Shown one piece after another: positions 8,922 to 17,871 of a stretch of DNA of 64,000 nucleotides. How positions within the stretch are numbered: position 1 is the stretch's first letter; the number at the start of each line of letters is the position of its first letter. The stretch spans positions 35,534 to 99,533 of the forward strand of contig CAJTME010000013.1 of assembly GCA_910577315.1 (NCBI GenBank), read 5' to 3'. The notes beneath the pieces were generated by a model, which made no database searches, was not told the DNA's origin, and saw only the letters and a list, made by a program, of their open reading frames with translations. This stretch comes from an uncultured Muribaculaceae bacterium. GTDB taxonomy: Bacteria > Bacteroidota > Bacteroidia > Bacteroidales > Muribaculaceae. The translations under genes were made by a program, and so were the position numbers.

Positions 8922-9578
8922 TTACTTACCGGCGGCAGCGGCGGCAGCGGCACCACGAGCGGCACGGGTGAGCTGCACGGCGCATACTACAGCGTTCTTG
9001 GCGTTCATCAGTTCGAGGTTGTCGAAGTTGAGCTCGCCAACCTGGAGGGTCTTGCCGAGGCCGAGGTTGTCCACGTTGATGATGAGGCGTTCGGGGATGG
9101 CGGTGTAGACGGCTTTCACCTTGAGTTTCTTCATCGAGAGCGAGAGCTTACCACCGGCCTTAACACCTTCAGCGTGGCCTTCGAGCTTCACGGGTACTTC
9201 AACAACAACGGGCTTGTTGTCGTTCACCTCGAGGAGGTCGATGTGGAGGATGGTGTCCTTAACGGGGTGGAACTGGATGTCCTTGAGGACAGCCATGCGC
9301 TTTTCGCCGTTGAGGTCGAGTTCGATAGCGAAGATGTCGGGGGTATAGATGAGCTTGCGCACAGCGTCGTTCGACACAACGAGGTCGGTGGTCACGAGAC
9401 CTTTGCCGTTGCCGATTTCAACGAGCTTTTCGCCGGGCTTGAGGGTGCCGGTGAAGGGGAGGTTGATGATTTCACCGCCGTTGAGCACAACGGGGATGAG
9501 GTTCTGGGAACGGAGGGCCTTGGTGGCTTTTTTGCCGAGCTCGGTACGGGGCTGGGCGGCGAGTTTGAAAGTCTTCAT
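8922..9578 (-). CDS. rplY: 50S ribosomal protein L25 (Ctc/TL5 form)
   Basis: Binds 5S rRNA in the large subunit. The 218-residue form has the N-terminal L25 domain (residues 1-95, beginning MKTFKLAAQPRTELGKKATK) and a C-terminal TL5 beta domain to about 195, followed by a low-complexity Ala/Gly tail ending in lysine. The start is supported by a promoter upstream. It is first gene of the rplY-pth-GT2-S4 operon. Confidence 0.96.
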   Translation of the reverse strand: MKTFKLAAQPRTELGKKATKALRSQNLIPVVLNGGEIINLPFTGTLKPGEKLVEIGNGKGLVTTDLVVSNDAVRKLIYTPDIFAIELDLNGEKRMAVLKDIQFHPVKDTILHIDLLEVNDNKPVVVEVPVKLEGHAEGVKAGGKLSLSMKKLKVKAVYTAIPERLIINVDNLGLGKTLQVGELNFDNLELMNAKNAVVCAVQLTRAARGAAAAAAAGK

Positions 9579-9658
9579 TTGTTTAAAATAATGTGTTACT
9601 CAAAATTAAGATTCTGCTTCTTAATTTCCCATCACACGGGGATGCTAAAAAGCGACTG

Positions 9659-9690
9659 CAAAGTTACGGATTTTCGGGCTGATAACCAAA
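9659..9690 (-). promoter_or_regulatory. Promoter of the rplY operon
   Basis: On the minus strand, -33 TTTG (complement of 9687-9690) and -7 TAACTTTG (complement of 9659-9666), spacer 20 bases. A second -7-like TAATTTTG (complement of 9601-9608) lies closer to the start and could be an additional promoter. A 7-bp inverted repeat (TCGGGCT 9674-9680 / AGCCCGA 9694-9700) overlaps the spacer. Confidence 0.7.
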
Positions 9691-9702
9691 TAAAGCCCGA
9701 TA

Positions 9703-9738
9703 AAAAAACGCCGGTGCGGCAGTGCATCGGCGTTTTTT
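9703..9738. terminator. Terminator of the CotH-protein gene
   Basis: Stem AAAAAACGCCG (9703-9713) / CGGCGTTTTTT (9728-9738). The A-run and T-run flank a GC core, so it can terminate in both directions. It lies 17 bases past the minus-strand stop at 9755. Confidence 0.82.
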
Positions 9739-9754
9739 CCGGTTATCGGAGTGT

Positions 9755-11863
9755 TTATTTGACTATGATTTTCGATACTTTGTTGCCGCGGCGCACGATA
9801 TAGAGGCCGGGAGTGAGGTTGTCGGCTGCCACGCGGGTGCCCTGAATTGAATAGTACTCGGGAGCGGCTTCGTCGGTTTCTACCGCTGCGATGCCCGAGA
9901 GCTGTTCGTTGGATGCGCCTGTTGCGGTATAGACCTGGTTGTGGTAGTAAACCTGATCACTGGTCTTGTGATCGGAACCATCAGTGCTGGAACCATCCGA
10001 AAAGACAAGGAATGTAGTGCCGGGCTTGTGTTGGTCGGCGCTGTCTACGGTCCATTCACTCACCCAGTACTGCTGGCCGTTGATTGAGGTCTCGGTCATG
10101 GCCGTGCCGGGGAACTTTCCGTGAGCCTCGGGACTCCATGTATACACGTGAGGGGTTGACCAGGTTGCTGCGCGGGCGAGGTTGTCGTTCTTGAAGTACA
10201 CGCGGCGGGTGAGGCCCATGTTATCGTCATTGTTATCGTTATTGCCACCTGATTCTCCTTTGATGGTGAGGGTTTCGTTCTGGAGGTCGAAAAGGATGGT
10301 GACGTCATTTGCTGAACCGTCTTTAAGTGTACAGTTTATGCCGGAACCGTTTGTCAGTTTGGTGGCTACGTTGAGTTCGATATTGGTTGCGCCGCCATAG
10401 TTTATCTCACCCCATGACGCATCGGCTATCTTGAAGGATTTTTCAAGATTGGCGAGGTGAAGCTCATAGATGCCGTCGGCGTTCTTTTTTAACTTGTTGT
10501 CGGTATTCCATCCATTAAGGTCTCCACGCAGGTAGATGTCTTTTTCTGTGGGGTCTGCTACACCTGTTATAATCTCGGGCATGGCGTCTATCGCCGCCTG
10601 AAGCTTGTTCTGCACGTTTTGGAGCTTCCCGCTGATGTTGTCGTTGCCGTACTGGGGCCAGCGCTGTTTGTCGGCCTGGGCGGCGCGCTCGATACGTGCG
10701 GCATATTGGGCCTGGTATTCTTTGAGGGACTCGATGGGATTGGTCGCCATGAACTCGTCATAGACGCGTTTAACTTCCTGCTGGAAAGCGGGGAACTTAT
10801 ACATTTCCTCAATCCAGTGCTGGACATATTCGCTTTCCCAGATGGGACGGCTCATGTCGTGGCCGTCTTGAAAAGACGAACCGAAGTCCCATACGGGTCC
10901 GAAGTGCCATTTTTCGTTCTCACCTTTTTCGTGCCACAGTTTGCAGCTGCCGTGGAACGATTCGTAGTTGCCGACGAGCTGGTTTACGATGAAGAATTTG
11001 GCAAGGTCGGTCAGGTCGACTTTTTCGGCCCACTGGCAGTTATTCTTGTCATTGTCGTAAATCATGTTGTCGATAGCGGAGAACTCGTTGTCAAGCCATT
11101 GCTTGTGAGCGTCGGTAATGTAGTCGGACGGCGAGTCGAAGGTCACCATGATCTTGTGGTTCCATCCTTGCTGGGAATGTTGCTGCTTTGTGGCTACGTG
11201 GATTTGTTCGCCTTTGTCACGCTCGTCGTAGTTGTCGATTTCAACGAGCCAGCCGCCGGTGAGGTCATTGCGTCCCGGGAACTGATCGGCTGTTGCGCCG
11301 GGATTGAGTTCCATCCAGTCTTCGATTTCGCTGTCATAATCGTAGACGTTTACGCGTGTGTCATCGACGCGGACGGTTTCGGTGAGGAAGTACAAGCCGA
11401 TGTATTCGCCGTTGAGCACCACCTCACAAGGCTGTTCGGCCGGAGTCCACGCAAGGCCGATCTGGCGCGATAGCTGGAAGCCGGTGATGTTGCGCATGAA
11501 CCCCTGGTTGTCGTCAGCGTGGGCGAGGAGTCCCCAATGCTTACTCTTGTTCATGCCGAGCAGTGCGGCCTTTTTGCCAAGTTTGAGCTTGTATGGTTTT
11601 TTGTCAAACCCCGTCCAGGTATAGTTTCCACGGCGGCGGATTTCCAGCGGTAGCGGAGCTTCCACTGAGCCTAATGCCTCTACACCTTCGGTACCCATTG
11701 GGTCGAGGTAATATGAGCCGGTTACATAAAATTCCTTGGTGTCGGTAATTGGAGCATCCGCTGTGATATGCAATACCGGCAGGGTTCCTGATGGTTCCAC
11801 GGCCATCGCTGCGATGCTCATGCCCAACATCACGGTTGAGCATAAGATAGATTTAAAGTTCAT
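9755..11863 (-). CDS. Secreted CotH-kinase-family protein with starch-binding-like domains and C-terminal sorting tail
   Basis: A 702-residue exported protein. Residues 1-22 form a signal peptide. The CotH kinase-like domain spans about 25-430, with GEYIGLYFLTETVRVDD, GGWLVEIDNYDERDKGE and GPVWDFGSSFQDG. CotH of Bacillus is a spore-coat protein kinase; the role in Bacteroidetes is unclear. Then follows a beta domain like those of SusE/SusF (IYLRGDLNGWNTDNKLKK, about 440-535) and a CBM26-like region (RVYFKNDNLARAATWSTPHV, about 545-640). The end (YYSIQGTRV, then LTPGLYIVRRGNKVSKIIVK) resembles a type IX secretion sorting tail and closely matches the tail of the leucine-rich-repeat protein at 45340. 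It is likely surface-exposed and possibly glycan-binding; the substrate is unknown. Confidence 0.88.
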   Translation of the reverse strand: MNFKSILCSTVMLGMSIAAMAVEPSGTLPVLHITADAPITDTKEFYVTGSYYLDPMGTEGVEALGSVEAPLPLEIRRRGNYTWTGFDKKPYKLKLGKKAALLGMNKSKHWGLLAHADDNQGFMRNITGFQLSRQIGLAWTPAEQPCEVVLNGEYIGLYFLTETVRVDDTRVNVYDYDSEIEDWMELNPGATADQFPGRNDLTGGWLVEIDNYDERDKGEQIHVATKQQHSQQGWNHKIMVTFDSPSDYITDAHKQWLDNEFSAIDNMIYDNDKNNCQWAEKVDLTDLAKFFIVNQLVGNYESFHGSCKLWHEKGENEKWHFGPVWDFGSSFQDGHDMSRPIWESEYVQHWIEEMYKFPAFQQEVKRVYDEFMATNPIESLKEYQAQYAARIERAAQADKQRWPQYGNDNISGKLQNVQNKLQAAIDAMPEIITGVADPTEKDIYLRGDLNGWNTDNKLKKNADGIYELHLANLEKSFKIADASWGEINYGGATNIELNVATKLTNGSGINCTLKDGSANDVTILFDLQNETLTIKGESGGNNDNNDDNMGLTRRVYFKNDNLARAATWSTPHVYTWSPEAHGKFPGTAMTETSINGQQYWVSEWTVDSADQHKPGTTFLVFSDGSSTDGSDHKTSDQVYYHNQVYTATGASNEQLSGIAAVETDEAAPEYYSIQGTRVAADNLTPGLYIVRRGNKVSKIIVK

Positions 11864-11912
11864 TGTGATAATGATATAATTGAATGAAGTAAGTATGTGT
11901 GCATTATAATGG

Positions 11913-11950
11913 CCGGCGCCTCAGCGTCCGTCGCGGGGCGGAGGCGCCGG
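11913..11950. repeat. GC-rich inverted repeat between cotH-like and trpS genes
   Basis: CCGGCGCCTC (11913-11922) pairs with GAGGCGCCGG (11941-11950) around an 18-base loop. It lies 12 bases past the trpS stop on the minus strand. No T-run follows in that direction, so it is a possible but non-canonical terminator of trpS. Confidence 0.5.
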
Positions 11951-11961
11951 GTGTGGTGTGA

Positions 11962-13032
11962 TCAGAGGGGGCGTATGCCCATGATGTGACGCACCTCTTT
12001 GAGGGTTTCCGATGCGCGGGCGCGGGCTCGTTCGGCGCCGTCGCGCACCACGCGGCGCAGGTAGTCCTCGTTGGCGAGGATGTCGCTGACACGCTCGCGG
12101 ATGGGGGTGGTGACGGCGAGGATGTCTTCGGCAAGCTGCTTCTTGAGGTCACCGTAGCGGATTGAGCAGTCGGCGTAGGCGTCGCGGAAGTGGGTCACCA
12201 CCTCGGGGGTGGAGGTGAGTTCAAGCAGGGTGAACAGGTTGGCTACCGGCTCGCTCATGGGCGAGTTGGGCGCCTGGGGGCCTTCGTCGGTGGTGGCGCG
12301 CATCACTTTCTTGCGCAGCACCTTGGGATCGTCGGTGAGGTATATGCAGTTGCCCTCGCTCTTGCCCATCTTGCCGGAACCATCGAGGCCGGGGACCTTG
12401 ACGGGCGCTCCGCCAAAGTCGAAGTCGGTGGGTTCGGGGAAGAGGTCAACGCCATAGAATGAATTGAATCGGCGGGCAAACCGTCGGGTGAGTTCGAGAT
12501 GCTGCAGCTGGTCCTTGCCCACTGGCACCTTGGTGGCCTTCTGGATGAGAATGTCTACGGCCATGAGGGTGGGATAGGTGAGGAGGCCGGCATTGACGCG
12601 CTTGTTGGTCGACGCGCCGATGATCTCGCGCTCGAAAGCTTCCTCCGAGTCGTCGGCCTGGCTGTCGCCGGTGGCAATGCCGAGAGCCTTGCGGGCCTTA
12701 TCCTTGAACGAGGCCGTGCGCATCAGCTCGCCGATGCCGACGTGCATGTTGAGAAGCAGGTACATCTCCGAAATTTCGGGGATGTCGCTCTGGATGAAAA
12801 TTGTAGCCTTCTCGGGGTCGATGCCGGCGGCGAGATATTCGGCCAGGACGCTCTTCACGCTGGCGTGGAGGGCGGCGGGGTCGGTTGATGTGGTGAGTGC
12901 GTGGAGGTCGGCGATGAAAAAGTTGCAGTCATAGTCGTCCTGTATGTTGACAAACTTGCGGAGGGCGCCGTAGTAGTTGCCCAGGTGGAGGTTGCCGGTA
13001 GAACGGATGCCGCTAAGAACGATTTCCTTCAT
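11962..13032 (-). CDS. trpS: Tryptophanyl-tRNA synthetase
   Basis: Charges tRNA-Trp. A 356-residue class I synthetase with the HIGH-type motif in STGNLHLGNYYGALR near residue 15 and the KMSKS-type KMGKSEGN near residue 220. GQADD-like elements are replaced by SQADDSEEAFEREIIG, an insert-bearing form seen in Bacteroidetes. It is separated from the DUF1015 gene by 66 bases that hold a hairpin. Confidence 0.97.
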   Translation of the reverse strand: MKEIVLSGIRSTGNLHLGNYYGALRKFVNIQDDYDCNFFIADLHALTTSTDPAALHASVKSVLAEYLAAGIDPEKATIFIQSDIPEISEMYLLLNMHVGIGELMRTASFKDKARKALGIATGDSQADDSEEAFEREIIGASTNKRVNAGLLTYPTLMAVDILIQKATKVPVGKDQLQHLELTRRFARRFNSFYGVDLFPEPTDFDFGGAPVKVPGLDGSGKMGKSEGNCIYLTDDPKVLRKKVMRATTDEGPQAPNSPMSEPVANLFTLLELTSTPEVVTHFRDAYADCSIRYGDLKKQLAEDILAVTTPIRERVSDILANEDYLRRVVRDGAERARARASETLKEVRHIMGIRPL

Positions 13033-13050
13033 TAAATGGGTTTTTATTCA

Positions 13051-13089
13051 GGAAGCCGTGTCGCCGGTTGGGCTGGCAACACGGCTTCC
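13051..13089. repeat. Inverted repeat between DUF1015 gene and trpS
   Basis: GGAAGCCGTGT (13051-13061) and ACACGGCTTCC (13079-13089) form an 11-bp perfect stem with a 17-base loop, 9 bases after the DUF1015 stop. No U-run follows on the minus strand, so termination would be weak; it could instead attenuate or stabilise the 3' end. Confidence 0.5.
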
Positions 13090-13098
13090 GGGATTGGG

Positions 13099-14343
13099 TT
13101 AATCAAGTTTATGTATCACCAGGCCCGAGCGGAGTTTGGGTTCGAACCAGGTGGTTTTTGGAGGCATGATGTTGCCGGTGTCGGCGATGCGGATCAACTG
13201 GTCCATCGACACGGGGAAGAGTGCGAGTGCCATAGCCATCTCGCCGGAATCGACGCGGCGTTTCAGCTCGTCGAGGCCGCGGATGCCGCCGACGAAGTCG
13301 ATGCGCTTGTCCGAGCGGAGGTCGGTGATGCCGAGGAGGTCGCGCAGGATGAGGTCTGACGAGATGGTCACGTCGAGCACGCCGATTGGATCGGCATCGT
13401 CATAGGTGCCTTCGCGGGCGGTCAGCGAGTACCAGCGGCCTTCAAGGTATAGCGAGAAGTTGTGCAGGCGCTCGGGATGGTATGTGACGGTGCCCATGTC
13501 CTTGACGATGAAGTTCTTTTCAAGCTTTTCGAGGAATTCGGCGGGCGAGAGGCCGTTGAGGTCGCGCACCACGCGGTTGTAGTCGATAATTTTGAGGTGG
13601 GAGGCGGGGAAGGCCACGGCGAGGAAGTAGTTGTATTCCTCGTCGCCCTTGTGGTCGGGATTGAGGCGGGCTTTCTCGTTTCCGACGAGGGCGGCGGCGG
13701 CGGTGCGGTGGTGTCCGTCGGCGATGTAGAGATACGGAATCTTGTCGAAGGCCTTGGTGACGCGGTCGATGAGCGCGTCGTTGTCAATCACCCAGAAAGT
13801 ATGGCCGAAGCCGTCGGGAGCGACGAAGTCATATTCGGGCTCGCCGGCCGTGACGGTCTTGATTACCTCGTCGAGGTCGCGGTTGTCGGGGAAGGCGAAG
13901 AACACCGGCTCGATGTTGGCGTTCTGTACGCGCACGTGTTTCATGCGGTCTTCCTCCTTGTCGCGGCGGGTGAGCTCGTGCTTCTTGATGACGCCGTTCA
14001 TGTAGTCGTCGACGTTGGCGGCCACGACAATGCCGTACTGGGTGCGGCCGTCCATGGTCTGCGCGTATATATAATAATGTTCCTTGTCGTCCTGTACGAG
14101 CCAGCCTTCGTTCTGGAAGGCCTTGAAGTTCTCGACTGCCTTGTCGTAGACCTTGGGGTCGTGCTCGTCGGTGCCGTCCACAAAGTCAATCTCGGGCTTT
14201 ATGATATGGTAGAGCGAGCGGGGATTGCCTTCGGCCTCGGCACGGGCTTCCTGGGAGTTGAGCACGTCGTAGGGGCGCGATGCCACTTGTTCGACAAACT
14301 CGCGGGGCGGACGCACGCCGCGGAACGGTTTTACTTTTGCCAT
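13099..14343 (-). CDS. DUF1015-family protein
   Basis: A 414-residue cytoplasmic protein of the DUF1015 family, whose function is not established. Family features: the N-terminal KVKPFRGVRPPREFVEQVAS with RPYDVLNSQEAR, LYHIIKPEIDF, and a central PYLYIADGHHRTAAAALV, whose DGHHR motif is the most conserved part and suggests a nucleotide- or metal-binding site. In many genomes DUF1015 sits near serine or purine metabolism genes; here it follows purA by 38 bases on the same strand and probably shares its transcript. Confidence 0.88.
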   Translation of the reverse strand: MAKVKPFRGVRPPREFVEQVASRPYDVLNSQEARAEAEGNPRSLYHIIKPEIDFVDGTDEHDPKVYDKAVENFKAFQNEGWLVQDDKEHYYIYAQTMDGRTQYGIVVAANVDDYMNGVIKKHELTRRDKEEDRMKHVRVQNANIEPVFFAFPDNRDLDEVIKTVTAGEPEYDFVAPDGFGHTFWVIDNDALIDRVTKAFDKIPYLYIADGHHRTAAAALVGNEKARLNPDHKGDEEYNYFLAVAFPASHLKIIDYNRVVRDLNGLSPAEFLEKLEKNFIVKDMGTVTYHPERLHNFSLYLEGRWYSLTAREGTYDDADPIGVLDVTISSDLILRDLLGITDLRSDKRIDFVGGIRGLDELKRRVDSGEMAMALALFPVSMDQLIRIADTGNIMPPKTTWFEPKLRSGLVIHKLD

Positions 14344-14381
14344 AGGATGTTTTTCAGTTAAAGGTTGGTATAGATAGGTAG

Positions 14382-15659
14382 TTAGCGTTCTATGGTTTGG
14401 GTGCGGTCCGGGCCAACCGACACGATGGCAATGGGAACTTCAAGCTCGCGTTCGAGGAAAGCGATGTAGTCCTTGAACTCCTTGGGGAAGTCGGCTTCGG
14501 AAGTCGCCTTGGTCAGGTCGGTATTCCATCCGGGCAGCTCGGTGTAGACCGGGCGCACGCGTTCGGTGTCGTCAATCGAGTAGGGGAAGTCGCGGGTGAG
14601 CTTGCCGTCGACTTCATACGCGGTGCAGGCCTTGATGGTGGGGAAGCCGTCGAGCACGTCGCTCTTCATCATGATGAGTTTGGTGACGCCGTTTATCATG
14701 ATGGCATAGCGGAGGGCGACAAGGTCAATCCACCCGCAACGGCGCTCGCGGCCGGTAACGGCTCCGAACTCATGGCCTATGCGGCGGATTTCGGCGCCTG
14801 TCTCGTCGAACAGTTCGGTGGGGAACGGACCGCTGCCAACGCGGGTGCAGTAGGCCTTGAAGATGCCGTAGACGTCGCCTATTTTGTTGGGGGCCACGCC
14901 GAGGCCTGTGCATGCGCCGGCGGTGATGGTGTTGGACGAGGTCACGAACGGATATGAGCCGAAATCAACGTCGAGCATGGTGCCCTGGGCGCCTTCGCAG
15001 AGCAGCGACTTGCCGGCGGCGAGGGCCTTGTTGACGTAATGTTCCGAGTCAATCAGTTCAAATGTCGAACGGAGGAAATCGACGGCCTCCATCCATTTTG
15101 CCGTAAGTTCGGCGAGCTGGGCGGGGTCGGGAGTGGCGTCGAGGCGTGCCAGCTGGTTGAGGTGGCGCTCTGTGGCTGCCTTGAACCGGACTTCAAAATC
15201 GGGTTCGAGCAGGTCGCCCACGCGCAGGCCGTTGCGCGAGGTCTTGTCGGTATATGTGGGGCCGATGCCTTTGCCGGTGGTGCCGATTTTCGAGGCGCCT
15301 TTGGCTTTTTCGCCGGCTGCGTCGAGAAGGCGGTGGGTCGGCATGATCAGGTGGGCCTTTTTCGATACTTTGAGAATCTTGGCCAGGTCGGTGCCGGCGT
15401 CGATGAGTTCCTTGGCCTCGCCTGCAAAGAGCACGGGGTCGAGAACCACGCCGTTGCCGATAATATTTACGTTGCCCTGGAACACGCCCGAAGGAATGGA
15501 GCGCAACACGACCTTGCGGCCGTCAAACTCAAGGGTGTGCCCGGCGTTGGGGCCGCCCTGGAAGCGGGCCACGATGTCGTAGCGCGGAGTTAGCACGTCA
15601 ACAACTTTTCCTTTTCCTTCGTCGCCCCATTGGAGGCCTAAGAGAACGTCAACTTTCAT
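14382..15659 (-). CDS. purA: Adenylosuccinate synthetase
   Basis: First step from IMP to AMP: condenses IMP with aspartate using GTP. The 425 residues match the family. Motifs: LLGLQWGDEGKGKVVDVL with the catalytic Asp and P-loop-like GDEGKGK at the N-terminus, GGPNAGHTL with the catalytic His near 40, IGTTGKGIGPTYTDK near 125, and a C-terminal PIAIVSVGPDRTQTI. It lies 32 bases downstream of the Fur-family gene; the pair recurs in Bacteroidetes (recalled). Confidence 0.98.
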   Translation of the reverse strand: MKVDVLLGLQWGDEGKGKVVDVLTPRYDIVARFQGGPNAGHTLEFDGRKVVLRSIPSGVFQGNVNIIGNGVVLDPVLFAGEAKELIDAGTDLAKILKVSKKAHLIMPTHRLLDAAGEKAKGASKIGTTGKGIGPTYTDKTSRNGLRVGDLLEPDFEVRFKAATERHLNQLARLDATPDPAQLAELTAKWMEAVDFLRSTFELIDSEHYVNKALAAGKSLLCEGAQGTMLDVDFGSYPFVTSSNTITAGACTGLGVAPNKIGDVYGIFKAYCTRVGSGPFPTELFDETGAEIRRIGHEFGAVTGRERRCGWIDLVALRYAIMINGVTKLIMMKSDVLDGFPTIKACTAYEVDGKLTRDFPYSIDDTERVRPVYTELPGWNTDLTKATSEADFPKEFKDYIAFLERELEVPIAIVSVGPDRTQTIER

Positions 15660-15691
15660 CCTGTGAAATGTAGATTTGAGTTTATATCGGT

Positions 15692-16168
15692 TTATTTTTC
15701 CTTATCGTTTTTTCCACGCCGCTTGCGGTTGCATGCGCCGCACGTCCCGTAAATGTTCAGCGAGAAGTAGCTTTGGGTGAATCCCGCGAACCGCCGCGAG
15801 GCAATCAGGTCGGTCAGGGCCTGGTCGCGCACTTCCTTGATTTTTCCGCACGAGGTGCAGATGAGGTGATGGTGGTCGGGCGCGGATGCCGAAGCCCGCT
15901 CGTACAGGTTGGCCTTGTCGGCAAAACGGCGCATCACGGCCAGCCCGCAGTTCACCAGCAGCTCAAGGGTGGCGTAAACCGTGGCGACTGAAACGGGGTA
16001 GTCGTCGCGGCGCATCATCTCGCACAATTCCTCGGCCGAAAAATGCCCCTGTGTGGCCATCACCCTGTCGAGGATGGCGAAACGCTCGGCTGTCCGGCGC
16101 TTGCGGTTGCTCCGGAGATATTCGGCAAACCGCTCTTCAGCGGTCGGGGTTGGCTTGGCTGTTCGCAT
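15692..16168 (-). CDS. Fur-family transcriptional regulator
   Basis: A metal- or peroxide-sensing repressor of the Fur/PerR/Zur family, 158 residues from the ATG at 16168. An upstream in-frame ATG at 16309 would add 47 residues unlike the family and would contain the promoter, so it is rejected. The N-terminal winged helix (RRTAERFAILDRVMATQGHF, VSVATVYATLELLVNCG) is followed by a dimerisation domain with DHHHLICTSCGK and a second CxxC in GTCGACNRK, which form the structural zinc site. Which metal it senses cannot be told. It is divergent from the RND efflux operon, so a role in its control is possible but unproven. Confidence 0.92.
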   Translation of the reverse strand: MRTAKPTPTAEERFAEYLRSNRKRRTAERFAILDRVMATQGHFSAEELCEMMRRDDYPVSVATVYATLELLVNCGLAVMRRFADKANLYERASASAPDHHHLICTSCGKIKEVRDQALTDLIASRRFAGFTQSYFSLNIYGTCGACNRKRRGKNDKEK

Positions 16169-16212
16169 ATTACAGGTGCTGTGGGCGGGTTGGAAAACCG
16201 CACTTGGCGATG

Positions 16213-16220
16213 CAAACTTA
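16213..16220 (-). promoter_or_regulatory. -7 box of the Fur-family gene
   Basis: TAAGTTTG on the minus strand, 44 bases before the start codon at 16168. No clear -33 TTTG is seen upstream. Its position supports the shorter start. Confidence 0.6.
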
Positions 16221-16364
16221 GTAAAAATTATTGAATTTGCAGGACTTTTTTCCCACTTTTTGCCGATACTCATGTGCCTATGTGCTTCCGTTGGGCAAAA
16301 AGTCAACATTGTTGGTCAAAAGTTCACATGTTTAAAATATTGGCGCCTTGCGTGCGTCTAAACA

Positions 16365-16394
16365 ATTGGAAAAGCTATTGTTTTCATAACTTTG
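16365..16394 (+). promoter_or_regulatory. Promoter of the RND efflux operon
   Basis: -7 box TAACTTTG at 16387-16394, with ATTG at 16365-16368 as a weak -33 (spacer 18). A perfect dyad CAACATTGTTG lies at 16304-16314, upstream of the promoter, next to two related direct repeats (AAAAGTCAACA and AAAAGTTCACA), which could be an operator. Confidence 0.62.
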
Positions 16395-16452
16395 CAGTTC
16401 CAAATTGACTTCTGCAAGTTTAATTGGTATAAATCAATAATCAATCATATTT

Positions 16453-17871
16453 ATGAAACCATCATTATGCAGGTTTGCGGCCCTGGCAATCGCCTGCTTC
16501 CCGTTGGGGCGGACATATTGCCAGACAGTCGCCGAACTGTCGCTGGATGACTGCGTGGCCATTGCCCTGAGCGAGAATCCTACGGTGAGAATCGCCGACA
16601 TGGACATTGCCAAGGCCGATTATTCTAAAAAGGAAACGCTTGGGCAACTGTTGCCCACATTGAGTTTTGACGGCTCGTACAACCGAACACTCCAGAAGCA
16701 GGTGGCCTATATGGATTTCGATGCTTTCGGCGGCATGGGCGACATGGAAGGCGCTGATGTGCCTGAGGACGGCTCTAAATCTGACGAGGGATTCAAAATG
16801 GGTCTTGACAACGCGTATTCTCTGGGTTTTCAGGCTTCGGTTCCGCTGGTAGCACCCCAGCTGTGGGCGTCGCTGAAACTTAGCGACGTGCAGATTGCCA
16901 AAGCCGCCGAACAGGCACGGGCCTCGCGTCTCGACCTGGTCAATCAGGTGAAAAACGCCTACTACGCCTTGTTGCTGGCCCACGACTCGCGGCGTGTGGT
17001 GCAGGAAAGCTATGACATGGCCGAACTCACCCACAACACCTACGTCAAGCGTCATGCGGCGGGGGATGCCTCGGAATACGAGGTGCTCCGCACGTCGGTG
17101 GCCATGAAAAACATCGAGCCTGAAATGATACAGTGCGACATAGCCATCCGCCGTGCCCATCTGCAGCTCGCCATCCTGATGGGGGTGGATGCCGACACGC
17201 CGTTTTCGGTAGCTGGAACGCTGTCAGACTATGAACAGACGATGTATGGCGACGTACTCGGTATGCAGCCCGACCTCACCAACAACACCTCCCTGGCCAT
17301 GAACGACATCGAGACCCGCGCGCTCGAAAAAACACTCGGTGTGCAGAAGGCGGCGTGGTGGCCGACGCTGTCGTTGGGCGGTAATTACAGCTGGAATTCA
17401 AGCAGCAACGGCTCGCCGTTCCGCAATTTCAGGTGGACGTCATATTCTATGGTCGGCCTTTCGCTGTCAATACCCATATACCAGGGTGGCCAGCGCTACA
17501 ACCGCATCAAACAGGCGCGTATCCAGCTCGACCAGATGGCATACACACGCGAGAACCTCGTGCGCTCGCTCAGTTCACAGGCTACGCTTGCCATTGACAA
17601 CATTAAGCTTAACGTCAAGCAGATAGCGTCAAGTCAGGAAAGCGTCGGCGAGGCCACAAGGGCACATGACATCCAGGAAAAAAGCTTCGCAATCGGTGCG
17701 GCCAGCTACCTTGACCTGCGCGACAGCGAGCTTTCGCTTACCCGCGCCCGGCTGGCATATTACCAGGCCGTCTACAATTATCTTGTGGCCGCCTCAGACC
17801 TTGAACTGCTTCTTGGTAACGCGCCGGTAGAAAAGTACACCACACCCGAAATCAAAAAACCGACAAAATAA
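16453..17871 (+). CDS. TolC-family outer membrane efflux protein
   Basis: Outer membrane channel of the tripartite pump encoded here; 472 residues. Signal peptide about 1-23, then two copies of the outer-membrane-efflux repeat (from AELSLDDCVAIALSENPTVR and from NDIETRALEKTLGVQKAAWW), with the typical amphipathic helices and the LSIPIYQGGQRYNRIKQAR signature near 335-355. The stop overlaps the adaptor start by one base (TAATG). Confidence 0.94.
   Translation: MKPSLCRFAALAIACFPLGRTYCQTVAELSLDDCVAIALSENPTVRIADMDIAKADYSKKETLGQLLPTLSFDGSYNRTLQKQVAYMDFDAFGGMGDMEGADVPEDGSKSDEGFKMGLDNAYSLGFQASVPLVAPQLWASLKLSDVQIAKAAEQARASRLDLVNQVKNAYYALLLAHDSRRVVQESYDMAELTHNTYVKRHAAGDASEYEVLRTSVAMKNIEPEMIQCDIAIRRAHLQLAILMGVDADTPFSVAGTLSDYEQTMYGDVLGMQPDLTNNTSLAMNDIETRALEKTLGVQKAAWWPTLSLGGNYSWNSSSNGSPFRNFRWTSYSMVGLSLSIPIYQGGQRYNRIKQARIQLDQMAYTRENLVRSLSSQATLAIDNIKLNVKQIASSQESVGEATRAHDIQEKSFAIGAASYLDLRDSELSLTRARLAYYQAVYNYLVAASDLELLLGNAPVEKYTTPEIKKPTK

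Noticed and set aside
13051..13089. Canonical Rho-independent terminator after the DUF1015 gene
   Set aside because: Good stem but no T-run on either strand; listed only as an inverted repeat.
16168..16309. Longer N-terminus for the Fur-family protein
   Set aside because: The extra 47 residues are unlike the family and the segment contains the -7 box.
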